A stretch of 64,000 bases of DNA, taken from positions 3,534,001-3,598,000 of the forward strand of contig NC_019776.1 of the NCBI RefSeq assembly GCF_000317675.1, read 5' to 3'. Below are positions 35,279 to 46,387 of this stretch, in pieces. Source of the DNA: Cyanobacterium aponinum PCC 10605. GTDB lineage: Bacteria; Cyanobacteriota; Cyanobacteriia; Cyanobacteriales; Cyanobacteriaceae. The translations under genes were made by a program, and so were the position numbers. Below the pieces are notes generated by a model. That model made no database searches, was not told where the DNA came from, and worked only from the letters and a program-made list of their open reading frames with translations. Every line of letters starts with the position of its first letter. Position 1 is the first letter of the stretch.

Positions 35279-35686
35279 TTATTCCAGTCCAAAATAGTGG
35301 AAATTATTTTCATATATATCCTCTTGATTGGTGTAAATCTTCGGTTGTAAATCTTCGGTAGCGGGAGATGATGTAAATGTGGATTTTATTATCAAATTAT
35401 CTTCGCTGATACTTGAAGGTTCAACACCTCTGACTATTAAAGGATTTAAGTTTTCGTCATTTTTTCTTAAAAGATCATGGTTAACTATCAAACGAACACC
35501 ATTCATATCATTGAAAGTATCTACATCAACCATATACTGTACAGTAGTGTAAAAAGTACTACCATCCATTCTCGATTCCATGTAGTAAGCATTTATCGGT
35601 ATTTGAGCAACTGATGAAATAGCAGATGTCAACCACAAAACAACCGTTAAATTTAAACTAGAGGCGAAGTAAAGTAGTTTTTTCAT
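35279..35686 (-). CDS. Hypothetical secreted protein
   Basis: 135 residues. It has a signal peptide (MKKLLYFASSLNLTVVLWLTSAISSVAQ, cleavage after about residue 28) and a polar, beta-type mature part rich in Asn and Asp. I do not recognise a family. An ATG and an upstream GGGGTGAGACC segment give a plausible start. It is divergent from glgA. Confidence 0.55.
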   Translation of the reverse strand: MKKLLYFASSLNLTVVLWLTSAISSVAQIPINAYYMESRMDGSTFYTTVQYMVDVDTFNDMNGVRLIVNHDLLRKNDENLNPLIVRGVEPSSISEDNLIIKSTFTSSPATEDLQPKIYTNQEDIYENNFHYFGLE

Positions 35687-35922
35687 GGTCTCACCCCTTT
35701 TTTATCTCTCTTTATCTCAATTCTACTTATTCTGTAGTAACTATAACTACGGGATAATTACGCAAAAAATAAATAGTATCAATCGTAGAAATATGTAGTT
35801 AATTCTCTGTATATTTTCTTAGTTAGAGAAAAGATTTTCTACTGGTATTAAGATTGACTAAGATTATGTCAAAATGACCCTAATCTGATTTTAAGGAAAC
35901 AGTTACAGGTAATTAAACAACT

Positions 35923-37341
35923 ATGAAAATTTTATTTGTGGCGGCGGAAGTCGCTCCTATTGCTAAGGTTGGGGGTATGGGTGATGTAGTGGGTTCATTA
36001 CCCAAAATTTTGAGAAAACAAGGTCATGATGTACGTATTTTTATTCCCTACTATGGTTTTTTACCTGATAAATTAGATATTCCTGCTGAACCAATTTGGT
36101 GGGGAGATGCTATGGGGCAGGAATTTACTGTCTATTCCACTTTATTACCTGAAACGGATATTCCTTTATATCTTTTTGGTCATCAAACTTTTGCCCGTCG
36201 TAATATTTATGGTGATCATGATGAGTATTGGCGCTTTACTTTTTTTGCTAATGGTGGAGCGGAGTTTGCTTGGAATTATTGGAAACCTGATATTGTTCAC
36301 TGTCATGATTGGCATACGGGAATGATTCCTGTGTGGATGCACGAAACTCCAGATATTAGCACTGTTTTTACGATACATAATTTGGCTTATCGGGGTCCGG
36401 GTCGGGACTTATTACAGCAGATTACGTGGTGTCCTGAATATATGCGAGGGGAAAATGCGATCGCAGCCGCTTTACATTTTGCGAATGTGGTTAATACGGT
36501 TTCTCCTACCTATGCCCGTCAAATTCAAACCCCTGAGTATGGAGAAGGTTTACACGAATTATTGTCATGGATTAATGATAAATTAATTGGTATTGTTAAT
36601 GGCATTGACACTGATAATTACAATCCAGCTACGGATAGATTTATTGCCCAAAACTTTACTATCCAAACCTTAGATCAACGCTTTCGGAATAAAGTTAAGT
36701 TACAAGAAGAATCGGGATTAGAAATTAATCGTAGTACTTTTCTTGTGGGTATGGTAAGCCGTTTAGTTGAACAAAAAGGTATTGATTTAGTCTTACAGAT
36801 TATAGATCGCTTTCTTGGTTATACTGATGCTCAAATGGTAATACTAGGAACGGGCGATCGCAACTATGAATCCAAATTATGGGATATATCCAACCGCCAT
36901 CGAGGAAGAATTTCCGTGCAGATAGTTCACAACGAAGCATTATCAAGACGTTTATATAGTGGTGTTGATGCTTTTTTGATGCCTTCTCGGTTTGAACCCT
37001 GTGGCTTAAGTCAACTTTTAGCTATGCGTTACGGTGCAATTCCTATTGTGCGTAAAACAGGAGGTTTATTAGATACGGTATCTTTTTTTGATCCCCATAA
37101 TGAACAGGGTACAGGTTATTGTTTTGATCAGTATGATGCCCTAGATTTATATACAGCCTTAATTCGTGCCTACGAGGGTTATCGCTTTAAAAAAGACTGG
37201 CAAAAATTGCAGGTAAGGGCGATGAAACAAGATTTTAGTTGGGATAAATCAGCCCAAAAATATATAGAAATATATAAACAAGTGATGCCCCTAGTAAATA
37301 TCTCTGAGGACGAAAAACAGGAAATTGCTATTGCCTCATAG
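35923..37341 (+). CDS. glgA: Glycogen synthase (ADP-glucose)
   Basis: 472 residues, GT5 family. It extends alpha-1,4-glucan from ADP-glucose. N-terminal KVGGMGDVVGSLP (the KxGG motif for ADP-glucose), HCHDWHTGMIPVW, GIVNGIDTDNYNP, and the C-terminal MPSRFEPCGLSQLLAMRYG and KTGGLLDTV are all intact. A ribosome-binding site (AAGGAAAC) precedes the ATG. It stands alone; the following gap is repeat-rich. Confidence 0.95.
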   Translation: MKILFVAAEVAPIAKVGGMGDVVGSLPKILRKQGHDVRIFIPYYGFLPDKLDIPAEPIWWGDAMGQEFTVYSTLLPETDIPLYLFGHQTFARRNIYGDHDEYWRFTFFANGGAEFAWNYWKPDIVHCHDWHTGMIPVWMHETPDISTVFTIHNLAYRGPGRDLLQQITWCPEYMRGENAIAAALHFANVVNTVSPTYARQIQTPEYGEGLHELLSWINDKLIGIVNGIDTDNYNPATDRFIAQNFTIQTLDQRFRNKVKLQEESGLEINRSTFLVGMVSRLVEQKGIDLVLQIIDRFLGYTDAQMVILGTGDRNYESKLWDISNRHRGRISVQIVHNEALSRRLYSGVDAFLMPSRFEPCGLSQLLAMRYGAIPIVRKTGGLLDTVSFFDPHNEQGTGYCFDQYDALDLYTALIRAYEGYRFKKDWQKLQVRAMKQDFSWDKSAQKYIEIYKQVMPLVNISEDEKQEIAIAS

Positions 37342-37771
37342 TTAACCTCGGTTTGGTTTAAGAATATTGGATAAGGGTTCGGAGAGTTCGCTGCGCTCGT
37401 ACACTCCTTTCAGTCGTGAACGGAGTTCAGAGTTTTTAATCTGAAAGGGGGACAATAACTCTAAAAACCTTATAGGTAGCAGGTAGCAGGTGTTAGGTGT
37501 TAGGTTTTGTATCCACTAATATTTATCATTATCTCCATTTACTCAATGGTTCAAATAATAGGCGAAACTATTGGATTATCAACATTTTGAGATAATATGT
37601 CTGGCTATTTATTTCGTAAATACAAAATACTGTTCATGTATTTGAAACCTGCAACCTGCAACCTGAAACCTGAAACCTACCTTCATTGCAGTTTCATTGT
37701 CTCCCCGTCAGGTTTTTAATTCTTAATTCTTAATTATTCACTATTCATTTTTGCCCCTTGCCCTTTTCTTA
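37342..37771. other. Repeat-rich intergenic region between glgA and nadB
   Basis: 430 bp without a gene, where both flanking genes converge. It begins with a diverged CTCGGTTTGGTTTAAGAATA module (about 37349-37368), then a palindrome-like TTCGCTGCGCTCG stretch, two heptamer-type arrays (37468-37505, 37642-37680) and AT-rich filler. Confidence 0.6.
37642..37680. repeat. Heptanucleotide array (CCTGCAA/CCTGAAA)
   Basis: About five tandem units, mixing CCTGCAA and CCTGAAA. Confidence 0.8.
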
Positions 37772-39490
37772 TTAATTGATTTCTCCCAAAAACCATTTAT
37801 TTTCTTTGACAAGAGTATGATGTTGCCAAGTATCATCAGTGTTAGGAAAATCAAGGCGATAATGGCCTCCTCTGCTTTCAGTGCGGAATTTGGCACTTTT
37901 TAAGATTAAATAGCCAATATCAAGTAAATTCAAAGTTTCTGCCCCTAGTTTTAACTGATTTTCACTGTCAAGGGATGTGAGTTGATAATTATTGTTAGGA
38001 GATATATTTCTAATTAATTGGCAAATGGATTGATTTTCTAATTCTTCTTTCCATGTTATCAAAGAAGCGATCGCATCTTCTAAACCTTTTTGAGTACGAC
38101 AAATCCCAGCCCCTTCCCACATAAGAGTTGGTAATTGATTTCTAATGGATTGAATCAAAGGAATTTCTGCACTCCAATCATGATCAAATGTCTTAGTATC
38201 AAAGAAAATATCAGGAGTAGGGGCTAAGTCTTCCACAGACAAATTTCTGAAACTTTCCCCAAAAACCACACATTCCAACAACGAGTTACTAGCTAAACGA
38301 TTTGCCCCATGAACTCCTGTACTAGCAGTTTCTCCAATGGCATATAAACCTTGAATCGAACTTTGATTATTAACATCCACTGCCACTCCTCCCATCCAAT
38401 AATGAGCCGCAGGAGAAACAGGTATTGGTTGACAAAACAAATCAATGCCCCATTGTTGACACTTATTAATAATATTCGGGAAACGATATTCGATGCGCTT
38501 TCTGTCTATGGGGCGTAAATCCAAATATACTTTACCATGAGCAGGATTAGGGCAGGTTTTCTGTAGATGGGAATAAATCGCTCTACTAACTACATCTCTG
38601 GGGGCTAATTCTCCTTTAGGATGATAATCAAAGGCAAAGCGTCTTCCCGTCTCATCAATTAAGTGCGCCCCCTCTCCTCTCACTGCTTCACTAATTAAAA
38701 AACGAGGTGCATTGACAACATTTAATGCCGTAGGGTGAAATTGGAAAAATTCTAAATCCCTCAACAATGCCCCCCCACGCCAAGCTAAAGCCACTCCATC
38801 TCCTGTACTAACAGTGGGATTAGTGGTATGTGCAAACACTTGTCCTCCTCCCCCAGTGGCTAAAATGACTCCTTTTGCCAGTAGCCATTGAATTTTATTT
38901 TGGTGTAATAAACACAATCCCTGACATTTATTTTCTTCATGATTAATCCACAAACTTAGGGCGTATGCCTGTTCATAAACCTGAATATTTTTACTTTCTA
39001 ATACCTTTTGTCTTAAAATAGATGCGATCGCTTTTCCCGTGGTATCTGCCGAATGAAGCACCCTCGGAAAAGAGTGGGCGGCTTCTAATGTCATCGCTAA
39101 ATCCCCATTGGTGCGATCAAATTCTACCCCCATAGCAATCAGAGATTGAATAGATGTAGTCGCATTTTCTACTAAATATTGAACCGCAGTTTCATCACAC
39201 AAACCAGCACCGGCTTTAAGAGTATCTTGTAAATGCAACCAAGGAGAATCATCTGAATCAATAGCCGCCGCAATACCTCCCTGAGCCCAATTACTTGCAC
39301 CTTTTTTGAGCTTATCCTTAGTAATTAAGGCAATACGAAAATGAGAAGGCAAACATAAAGCGGCATATAAACCAGCCGCACCAGAACCAACAATAATAAT
39401 ATCAAATGGGGGAAAACAAGGGTTATTAGCGTTCAAGGTCAGGATTTTTTGCAGACTATATAAATATTGTTGCTCATTGTACCTAATCAA
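37772..39490 (-). CDS. nadB: L-aspartate oxidase
   Basis: 572 residues. An FAD enzyme oxidising aspartate to iminoaspartate, the first step of NAD synthesis. FAD-binding GSGAAGLYAALCL, the substrate-binding GASNWAQGGIAA and QFHPTAL, EAVRGEGAHLID, and AIGETASTGVHGANRLASNSLLE are all present, with a C-terminal helical domain. The ATG at 39490 precedes FDIIIVGSG by about 30 residues, an acceptable leader. Confidence 0.93.
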   Translation of the reverse strand: MIRYNEQQYLYSLQKILTLNANNPCFPPFDIIIVGSGAAGLYAALCLPSHFRIALITKDKLKKGASNWAQGGIAAAIDSDDSPWLHLQDTLKAGAGLCDETAVQYLVENATTSIQSLIAMGVEFDRTNGDLAMTLEAAHSFPRVLHSADTTGKAIASILRQKVLESKNIQVYEQAYALSLWINHEENKCQGLCLLHQNKIQWLLAKGVILATGGGGQVFAHTTNPTVSTGDGVALAWRGGALLRDLEFFQFHPTALNVVNAPRFLISEAVRGEGAHLIDETGRRFAFDYHPKGELAPRDVVSRAIYSHLQKTCPNPAHGKVYLDLRPIDRKRIEYRFPNIINKCQQWGIDLFCQPIPVSPAAHYWMGGVAVDVNNQSSIQGLYAIGETASTGVHGANRLASNSLLECVVFGESFRNLSVEDLAPTPDIFFDTKTFDHDWSAEIPLIQSIRNQLPTLMWEGAGICRTQKGLEDAIASLITWKEELENQSICQLIRNISPNNNYQLTSLDSENQLKLGAETLNLLDIGYLILKSAKFRTESRGGHYRLDFPNTDDTWQHHTLVKENKWFLGEIN

Positions 39491-39536
39491 TGGTCAGTTT
39501 GCCATGATTTTATTACCAAGTTGACTTGTTAGATCA

Positions 39537-39923
39537 TCATCTGTTGACGTACGCATCAGCCTCAATTTCGACGAGCAGTTCAGGAGAGATTAGCTTACTT
39601 ACTTCTACCATACTAGAAGCTGGACGAATCTCGCCAAAAAACTTTCCATGTGCTAAACCCACCTCTTCCCATCGAGAAATATCTGTGACATATATGCGAG
39701 TACGAACGACCTGAGTTAGCTTGGCACCAGCTTCTTCCAGAGCCGCTTCGATGTTCTTTAGTGCCTGAATTGTTTGTTCGTATGGATTATCAATACCAGT
39801 AATTCCTTCTGGTGTTGTTGCTGTAGTTCCCGATACATGAACATATGGACCAATTTTTACAGCTCGGGAGTAACCAACTAAGGATTCCCAAGGTGTTCCC
39901 GATGAGATGTTATAGCGTGTCAT
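39537..39923 (-). CDS. RidA/YjgF/YER057c-family protein
   Basis: 128 residues from the ATG at 39923. The family hydrolyses reactive enamine/imine intermediates. Motifs: [23 protein letters not shown], the conserved arginine region [18 protein letters not shown], and [22 protein letters not shown]. The frame is open 35 codons further upstream (to 40028), but the family begins near [22 protein letters not shown], and GAGGAC precedes it. The gene is more GC-rich than its neighbours, which hints at acquisition. Its place behind nadB is interesting, since imino acids are a RidA substrate class, but no operon is certain. Confidence 0.85.
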   Translation of the reverse strand: MTRYNISSGTPWESLVGYSRAVKIGPYVHVSGTTATTPEGITGIDNPYEQTIQALKNIEAALEEAGAKLTQVVRTRIYVTDISRWEEVGLAHGKFFGEIRPASSMVEVSKLISPELLVEIEADAYVNR

Positions 39924-40063
39924 TTTTTGTCCTCTAAATAATGTAAGTTTCCAATTGCGAAGTAAATCAATAGTTTCATTGACATTAACTTTTAACCTAG
40001 CAAACAATGCCATAGTTAAATCAACCATTTTTTTTATTTTTTTGATTAATGATTCTCAACTTT

Positions 40064-41707
40064 TTATTTTTTAATACTTTTTTCATCGAACTCTGGTTCT
40101 GTCTTAATTTCGTCACGAAGTTTAACTTCCCACAACCATAAATCTCTATCGAAGAAAGACTCTTTAAAAACTATATTTTCGTTAGATTTTAACTCCAATT
40201 TCAAACTATCAGGCATATTTAAAAAATAAACTTTGTTAAAATCAGCAGGATATTGAAAATTTTGTAACTCTCTTTGATGGGAAAATAGTTGTAAATTTAC
40301 ATTTTCATTCAGTAGATAGCTAAGAGCGAAAAATGTACCAAAATGATAACCAAAGTCATTCCCGATAATTAAAGAAGGAGTATCATTATTAACAATATTA
40401 GCTACTGCAGTTAAATTGTAGTTAATATCTTTTGTCCATGCGGTAGTTGCATACATATTTTTAATATTTGCAGATAGTCCTAATATCAATAGAAATGCTA
40501 ATAGTATTTTGGCAATTTTATATTTATAATAATTAATGCCTAAAAAGTAAGAAATAATTAACAATAAACCTAACTGACTAGGTACTAAGTAGCGAGATAT
40601 AGTTCCCCGAATTCCCCCTAGCAATAAATCAGGAATAATAAGCATTAGTATGGGAGTTAAGCTAAAACAAAGAAGAAAAATTTTGATGTTTTTTTGACAA
40701 TTTAACACTATATAAATAAAGGAATTAATAAGTAAAATAATGATTATACTAACTATATAAATATTTAGATGATAATTAAGGCTTGTTACTTCATTTAATA
40801 ATAAAAATAAACGACCTACATTAATAAACAAATATTGAAAATAAATATTTAGGGGTAGTTGGGTTTCAGAAATCCATGCAGTAGCAATTTTATAAGTCTG
40901 AAAATTATTAAGAAAACCTATTAACCAAGGTAAAAAAGCAAAAAAACTTAGACTTAGAGAAAGAAAATAACAAAATAAATTTCTTCTATTCCATTGATTT
41001 AAGATAACTAAATAAATCCATTGAGAAAAAATGACTATCAACATTAAAGCTGATGTATAAATACCTGCGATTATGGATAGTGTATAAATACCCCAATATA
41101 AACAAGCTAATTTAATGGATGTTGTTTTTAATGCTTTTAATAAATATAAATAGGAAGTAAGAATAAATAATGTCCACAAACTATATTCTCTTGCTTCTTG
41201 AGAAAATAAAATAAAAAAAGGAGAATTGGCAATGAGTAGGGTAAAAATTAAATTAATTTTTTGATTATTAAATATTTGCTGACTTAAAAGATAAGCAATT
41301 GGTAAAATTAAAACACCACTAATGATAGATAAAACTCTGGCAGAAATAATATTATCACCCCAAATATATAACCAAAATCTAGCCAATAAATAATATAAAG
41401 GTGGATGGTGAGGATCATCGATTAATAGTCCTTTTATGGTATCAACAAAAGTGCTATCTTGGAGATTATTTTTCAGTGTTAAAGATGAGAATAAATCTTG
41501 AGGGTGAATAATGCTACCATTAAAAAAATGTGCTTTTAATTCTTGAGAATAGTAGCCAACAATATGTAATTGACTATGGATTTCATCATGCCAAATTATT
41601 TTCGATGTTAAATTCGTTAAACGAAACAATAAAGCAAATAAAATAATCAAAATAATGGCGAAATTAATCCGCCTGAAAAATAAGTTTATGAAGATGTTTT
41701 TTGACAC
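40064..41707 (-). CDS. Glycosyltransferase family 39-like membrane protein
   Basis: 547 residues with about ten to twelve membrane helices. The first loop has the family pattern with acidic residues WHDEIHSQLH, and then DDPHHPPLYYLLARFWLYIWGDNIISARVLS, which fits PMT/ArnT-type enzymes that move sugars from lipid carriers. The substrate is unknown. It starts with GTG. Very AT-rich compared with nadB and ridA. Confidence 0.75.
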   Translation of the reverse strand: MSKNIFINLFFRRINFAIILIILFALLFRLTNLTSKIIWHDEIHSQLHIVGYYSQELKAHFFNGSIIHPQDLFSSLTLKNNLQDSTFVDTIKGLLIDDPHHPPLYYLLARFWLYIWGDNIISARVLSIISGVLILPIAYLLSQQIFNNQKINLIFTLLIANSPFFILFSQEAREYSLWTLFILTSYLYLLKALKTTSIKLACLYWGIYTLSIIAGIYTSALMLIVIFSQWIYLVILNQWNRRNLFCYFLSLSLSFFAFLPWLIGFLNNFQTYKIATAWISETQLPLNIYFQYLFINVGRLFLLLNEVTSLNYHLNIYIVSIIIILLINSFIYIVLNCQKNIKIFLLCFSLTPILMLIIPDLLLGGIRGTISRYLVPSQLGLLLIISYFLGINYYKYKIAKILLAFLLILGLSANIKNMYATTAWTKDINYNLTAVANIVNNDTPSLIIGNDFGYHFGTFFALSYLLNENVNLQLFSHQRELQNFQYPADFNKVYFLNMPDSLKLELKSNENIVFKESFFDRDLWLWEVKLRDEIKTEPEFDEKSIKK

Positions 41708-42316
41708 TATTTTCTCTTAACATATATTTAGTCTATTTTTATAGACAAATTTTTTTATCTTTTGTTTCAACTTTTATTCAAGATTAATTTTTGCCAACAC
41801 AGGACAACATAAATTCCGAGTTAAACTAAAAGTGATAAGTTCTTTAATTTTATTCCTTATTGCTAGTTAATGTTTGCTGTTGGGAATCAAAAAGCCATAA
41901 AACGAAAAATTGAGACATAATTATATTATTCAAAAAATGAGTAATTTTCAGCAATTTTACTCAAAAACTATTCATACAGCCTACGATCGCATTTATCGCG
42001 ATGAAATACATTTTAATTACAAAATTTAAAATTGGTTAATTGTGACATAAATTATTATTGAAAAACTCGAAACATCTAACACTCACTCAAAATATTATTA
42101 TCGTTACCATTGCCTATTGTCTATTTCCTATTCCCAATCTAAATTTAAAATCATCGCTTAATTCACCAATACCCAAAACTCTTATTTCTTACCCTCATCT
42201 AAACAGTTTTAAAGCACCTTTAATAAATTTCCCCCAATCCTAAGAAATCACACAATAATGTGATTCTCCAATGTCAACTTTGCTTGAGGTGTGGAAATGA
42301 GGGAAAAATATTAGTC
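41708..42316. other. Gene-free intergenic region
   Basis: 609 bp. I see no convincing gene. A 61-codon open frame at 42058-42243 overlaps sequence shared with 13460-13500 and looks like repeat, not protein. One HIP1-like CGATCG near 41984 and AT-rich DNA fill the rest. Confidence 0.5.
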
Positions 42317-42535
42317 TTAGGGAATAACTTCTAATTGATCTAAACGAAACCATGTGCTAGGAGTAGGGGTATAAAATCTCACTAAAGCATATTCATCGTT
42401 TAAATCTAAAATTTCTCCCTTGCTTTCAAAAATATATGCAGGAAAACGAACATCACTAGCTTTTGCTTCCAAGCTACCTTCTAGTTTTTCCTTGATAACT
42501 TTGACGAAAGTGCCTTTTTTGATTTTGGTTGCCAT
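42317..42535 (-). CDS. ndhO: NAD(P)H-quinone oxidoreductase subunit O
   Basis: 72 residues from the ATG at 42535. NdhO is a small cyanobacteria/plastid-specific subunit of the NDH-1 complex on thylakoids. The pattern MATKIKKGTFVKVIKEKLEGSLEAKASD, RFPAYIFESKGEILDLNDEYALVRF and WFRLDQLE is diagnostic. The longer open frame to 42586 adds an unmatched hydrophobic stretch and is not the start. Confidence 0.92.
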   Translation of the reverse strand: MATKIKKGTFVKVIKEKLEGSLEAKASDVRFPAYIFESKGEILDLNDEYALVRFYTPTPSTWFRLDQLEVIP

Positions 42536-42712
42536 ATTAGTAATTACTAAATTTATAACAATAATTAATTTGTAAATAGAATACACTCAACAAGGTTATA
42601 GTTTAAGTTCTCTAACTCTTTTCTTTATTTTCTGACCTTTACTATTAGGTTTTATTTTCCTTACCGAGTATAAATAATTACCTCATCATTCTGCCATTTT
42701 TCTTGCTCAACT

Positions 42713-44020
42713 TCAAAAATCAATATATTTTGGCAAAGAATTTTTTTCTATTTTACCATTCCTAATTAAGATGCGGTTGCACTGTGCCATTTCGTGACCA
42801 AATCCCTGACTGAATCTTGTTCTTGATAATAACTCGCTAAAATAACGGGCAGGAAAAATAATTAAATCTGCGGGGCTTTGTAAGGCTATTTTCCCCAGAT
42901 GGGGTAAATTCATTAAATTTGCTGGAATTTCTAAAACAGAGGCAATCCAGTCTTCATAAGGGGTGTCTAAATGAGCAATTCGCACTGACTCTCTGAACAC
43001 TTCTAATAAATCATGATCCCCAAAGGCGAAAAAAGGATCTCGACAATTATCACTGGCAAAAGCAACCCTAACCCCTGCTTGTTTTAATTCTTTAACTCTC
43101 GTCACACCGCGCCAAAAAGGAGTTTTTCCTGCTTCTCTGTCTTGTAAATATAAATTACACATAGGAAGACTTACAACGGCAATATTTGCTTCTTTAACTA
43201 ACTTAATAATCTCATCAGCTTTTTCGGGGCTTTGAACTGCTAAACTACAACAGTGACCACAGAGAATATCTTGATTAAAATTTGTTTTTAAGGCGGTTTC
43301 GGCAATTTTTTGCAAACATATTGACTCAACTTCTCCACTCTCATCAGCATGAAAGTCTAAGGCTAGATTTCTCTCTTTTGCTAACTCAAACACTTTTTCT
43401 ATCTGGGTATCAATCTCTGGATTCATGTAGGCGACTCCCCCCAATACGCCCCCCATTTCCGCAATTTTATCGGCTAATTTTTCTCCTTCAGGGGTAAGGA
43501 AATAGTCCAAACTAACTAGAGGCACTACTTGTAAGCTGATTTTTCCTTGCCATTCTTGTCGTAACTGTTGCCATACTTTAAGACTAATCTCCGCCTGATT
43601 GTCGTGACAGTCTAAATGAGTGCGAAGTGCAATTGTACCTTGACTATAACTACATTGTAAACCAAAACTCATCCGCCGATACAAGTCTTCTTCATTCCAT
43701 CGTTGACTATCTTCCCTCACGGTTGCTAAGGCTGTCTGGAAATCTCCCTGTAAGTTAGGGCTTCGCTCCCAAATATGTCCTTTATCAAGGTGAGTATGAA
43801 TATCAACAAAACAGGGTAAAACAATTCCTTTTTTTAAGTCGATACCAATGGTATTTTCACAAGCAGGAATAATTTGAGTTATCTTACCCTGACTAATTTC
43901 TATATCACATAAACATAAATTTTCTCTTGTAGTATCAGAAAATAAATGCAAATTATCTTTAATTAAACATAGGGGAATATGAGCATTTTTCAGCCAATAT
44001 CGAGGATGACTAACCAACAT
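42713..44020 (-). CDS. Amidohydrolase, cytosine deaminase (CodA)-like
   Basis: 435 residues. A metal-dependent amidohydrolase: HTHLDKGH (metal His), RTHLDCHD, DFHADESGE, LCGHCCSL, VAFASDNCRDPFFAFGDHDLLEV (metal Asp). The domain order fits cytosine deaminase and its relatives, which hydrolyse amino groups from cyclic amides. The exact substrate is not certain. The start ATG at 44020 is supported by an N-terminal LKNAHIPLCL beta-sandwich. Confidence 0.8.
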   Translation of the reverse strand: MLVSHPRYWLKNAHIPLCLIKDNLHLFSDTTRENLCLCDIEISQGKITQIIPACENTIGIDLKKGIVLPCFVDIHTHLDKGHIWERSPNLQGDFQTALATVREDSQRWNEEDLYRRMSFGLQCSYSQGTIALRTHLDCHDNQAEISLKVWQQLRQEWQGKISLQVVPLVSLDYFLTPEGEKLADKIAEMGGVLGGVAYMNPEIDTQIEKVFELAKERNLALDFHADESGEVESICLQKIAETALKTNFNQDILCGHCCSLAVQSPEKADEIIKLVKEANIAVVSLPMCNLYLQDREAGKTPFWRGVTRVKELKQAGVRVAFASDNCRDPFFAFGDHDLLEVFRESVRIAHLDTPYEDWIASVLEIPANLMNLPHLGKIALQSPADLIIFPARYFSELLSRTRFSQGFGHEMAQCNRILIRNGKIEKNSLPKYIDF

Positions 44021-44071
44021 AATAAATTTGTGACTATTACTATCAAATACTATTATCCCCTAGTAACGTAA

Positions 44072-44386
44072 TTATTCCCAGTCAAAAAGAGGATCATTTT
44101 CTTCTTGTAAATCTCTACTAAATTCTGTTCTTTGACGATTGCTTCTATTAAGATTTTTTCTTTTATTGTCAGCACTTTTATTAGTAAAAAAAACAGGTAA
44201 TAACCACCCTAAAATAAATCCTATAGCTACCATTATCGATAATAATACCCCAATAGGAATAGAAATTGATTCAAACATGAAAAATTTAAGGCTTACTTTA
44301 TCTATATTTTGAATAGAAAATACCGCTATTAAAATAAGCCAAAAACTAATTATTAAATTAATAAATAACTTTTTTGTTATTCCCAT
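44072..44386 (-). CDS. LapA-domain (DUF1049) membrane protein
   Basis: 104 residues with two membrane helices (about 9-28 and 42-66) separated by IQNIDKVSLKFFMFESISIPIGV, the LapA pattern, then a polar tail. E. coli LapA takes part in LPS assembly; cyanobacterial members have no shown role. It lies 51 bp upstream of the amidohydrolase gene on the same strand. Confidence 0.75.
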   Translation of the reverse strand: MGITKKLFINLIISFWLILIAVFSIQNIDKVSLKFFMFESISIPIGVLLSIMVAIGFILGWLLPVFFTNKSADNKRKNLNRSNRQRTEFSRDLQEENDPLFDWE

Positions 44387-44554
44387 CTTTTTTAATTTTC
44401 CAATAACTGATTAAGTTAGGACACATTAAATTTACCTTGTTTATTAATTGTAAAAATGATTCAAGTGCTTATCTGTTGCCCGTTGCCTAGTGCCTAACGC
44501 TCCTGATAATTTAGATGCGTCCTAGTTGACTGATAGCTGATAGCGATAAAACCT

Positions 44555-46150
44555 TTATTTCATGTATTTTACTTGTAAATTACTAGGAGAGATGCGATCG
44601 CCTTCTAAGTGAATACCTCTGTTATTAGCAGAAAGATGACGTAAAATTTTATAAATAGCTTCTATATCCTGTGATTTGTCTATTTTATCCGCTATTTCTT
44701 GGATTGTAAGAGATTGACTATTATTTTGAATCAAATCCAATACTTCTTTTTGCAAAGCTAAAATTGATGCGGCGGCTTTTTTCCCTGCTTCTACCCCGGG
44801 TTGATGGTAAGCATTGATATTAACTAAATAAGCATAAATACTTACGGCTCTCTCGTAAAGGGCAATTAACGCACCAACAGTATAGGGAGTAACTTCATTC
44901 ACCGTGACAGTAATGGAATCTCTACCATTATCATAAAGGGCTTGACGAGTACCTTGTAAGAAGCCAGACAGATAATCACCGCTAGTAACATTTTTCTCTA
45001 ACTCAATAGATTTAGTTTCTCTATCTTTTAAAACCTCAATAAAAGTAACAAAAAAGTTGCTGATGCCTTCTCTTAATTGTTGTACATAGGCGTGTTGATC
45101 TGTAGATCCTTTGTTACCATAAACAGCAATACCTTGATAAACGCTATTACCATCTAAGTCTTTTTCTTTGCCAAGGGATTCCATTACTAACTGTTGCAGA
45201 TAACGGCTAAAGAGCAAAAGGCTATCTTTGTAGGGCAACATAACCATATCTTTTTCACCCCTTCCATTTCCTGCATAGTACCATGATAGTGCTAACAAAG
45301 CAGAAGGATTATTTTTAACATTAGTTTCTCTGGTGGCAATATCCATTTCCTTTGCCCCTGCCAACATGGCATCAATATCGATACCTTCTAAAGCGGCTGG
45401 TAATAGACCCACGGAGGATAGTTCTGATGTCCTACCGCCTACCCAATCAAACATGGGAAAGCAATCTAACCAGTCTTCTTCTTGAACGATTTGATATAGT
45501 TTACTACTATCATCCATCATGGTGATGGCAACTGCTTGACGAGCAAAATTTAATCCTTGTTTCTCGTAGGCGTGTTTTGCTTCTAGCATTCCGTTACGGG
45601 TTTCTGGAGTACCGCCAGATTTACTAATAACTAATACTAAAGTTGTCTTGAGACGGTCTTTAATTTGTGTTAAGGTGCGATCGATTCCATCCGGATCTGT
45701 GTTATCAATAAAGTGAATCTTTAACTGAGGATTAATATCTGCTAAGGCTTGGGAAACGAATTGAGGGCCTAAAGCAGAGCCTCCAATACCAATAGAGAGT
45801 AAATCGGTGAATTTTTCTCCGAATGGTGTTTTTATCGCTCCTGAATGAACTTTTTGGGTGAAATCTTTAATTTTTACGAGACAATCTTCTATTTCTCTTT
45901 TAATTTCCTGATTAGGTGCAATATCTGTATTTCTTAGCCAATAATGTCCCACCATTCTTTTTTCATCGGGATTTGCGATCGCACCCTGTTCTAATTTTGC
46001 CACAGATTCAAAAGCAACAGCAAATTTAGGAAGCATAGATTCATAAAAACTATCATCAAAACCCATGCGACTAACATCAATATATAAATCTAAAGTGGGG
46101 TGATAATAAAGCCAATCTTGATAACGTTGCCAAAGTCGTAAATTGTCCAT
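44555..46150 (-). CDS. pgi: Glucose-6-phosphate isomerase
   Basis: 531 residues. Interconverts glucose-6-P and fructose-6-P. The motifs [31 protein letters not shown], the catalytic [20 protein letters not shown], and the later [18 protein letters not shown] (active-site His/Gln) are present. Length and start are usual for cyanobacterial Pgi. Confidence 0.95.
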   Translation of the reverse strand: MDNLRLWQRYQDWLYYHPTLDLYIDVSRMGFDDSFYESMLPKFAVAFESVAKLEQGAIANPDEKRMVGHYWLRNTDIAPNQEIKREIEDCLVKIKDFTQKVHSGAIKTPFGEKFTDLLSIGIGGSALGPQFVSQALADINPQLKIHFIDNTDPDGIDRTLTQIKDRLKTTLVLVISKSGGTPETRNGMLEAKHAYEKQGLNFARQAVAITMMDDSSKLYQIVQEEDWLDCFPMFDWVGGRTSELSSVGLLPAALEGIDIDAMLAGAKEMDIATRETNVKNNPSALLALSWYYAGNGRGEKDMVMLPYKDSLLLFSRYLQQLVMESLGKEKDLDGNSVYQGIAVYGNKGSTDQHAYVQQLREGISNFFVTFIEVLKDRETKSIELEKNVTSGDYLSGFLQGTRQALYDNGRDSITVTVNEVTPYTVGALIALYERAVSIYAYLVNINAYHQPGVEAGKKAAASILALQKEVLDLIQNNSQSLTIQEIADKIDKSQDIEAIYKILRHLSANNRGIHLEGDRISPSNLQVKYMK

Positions 46151-46387
46151 AAACTTAATCCTGATATTTACCTATCATTTTCTCATTATTACCCACATTT
46201 TTTATGTAGAACTAAGAATATCACATATATTGTATAGATTTTCAAGGATATTTACGGGTCAAACTCATTTGAGTTCGATATAAAATTATCGCTTAAGTTA
46301 GGTAAAAAGCAAGAGGCAAAGGTAAAGATAAATTGAAAAGAGTGTAGGAGTGCAACGAACTCTCATTACTTGTTTCTCCCTAACACC

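Noticed and set aside
42058-42243. 61-codon open frame between the GT39-like gene and ndhO
   Set aside because: Its sequence overlaps a dispersed repeat also seen near 13460-13500, and the peptide has no protein-like pattern.
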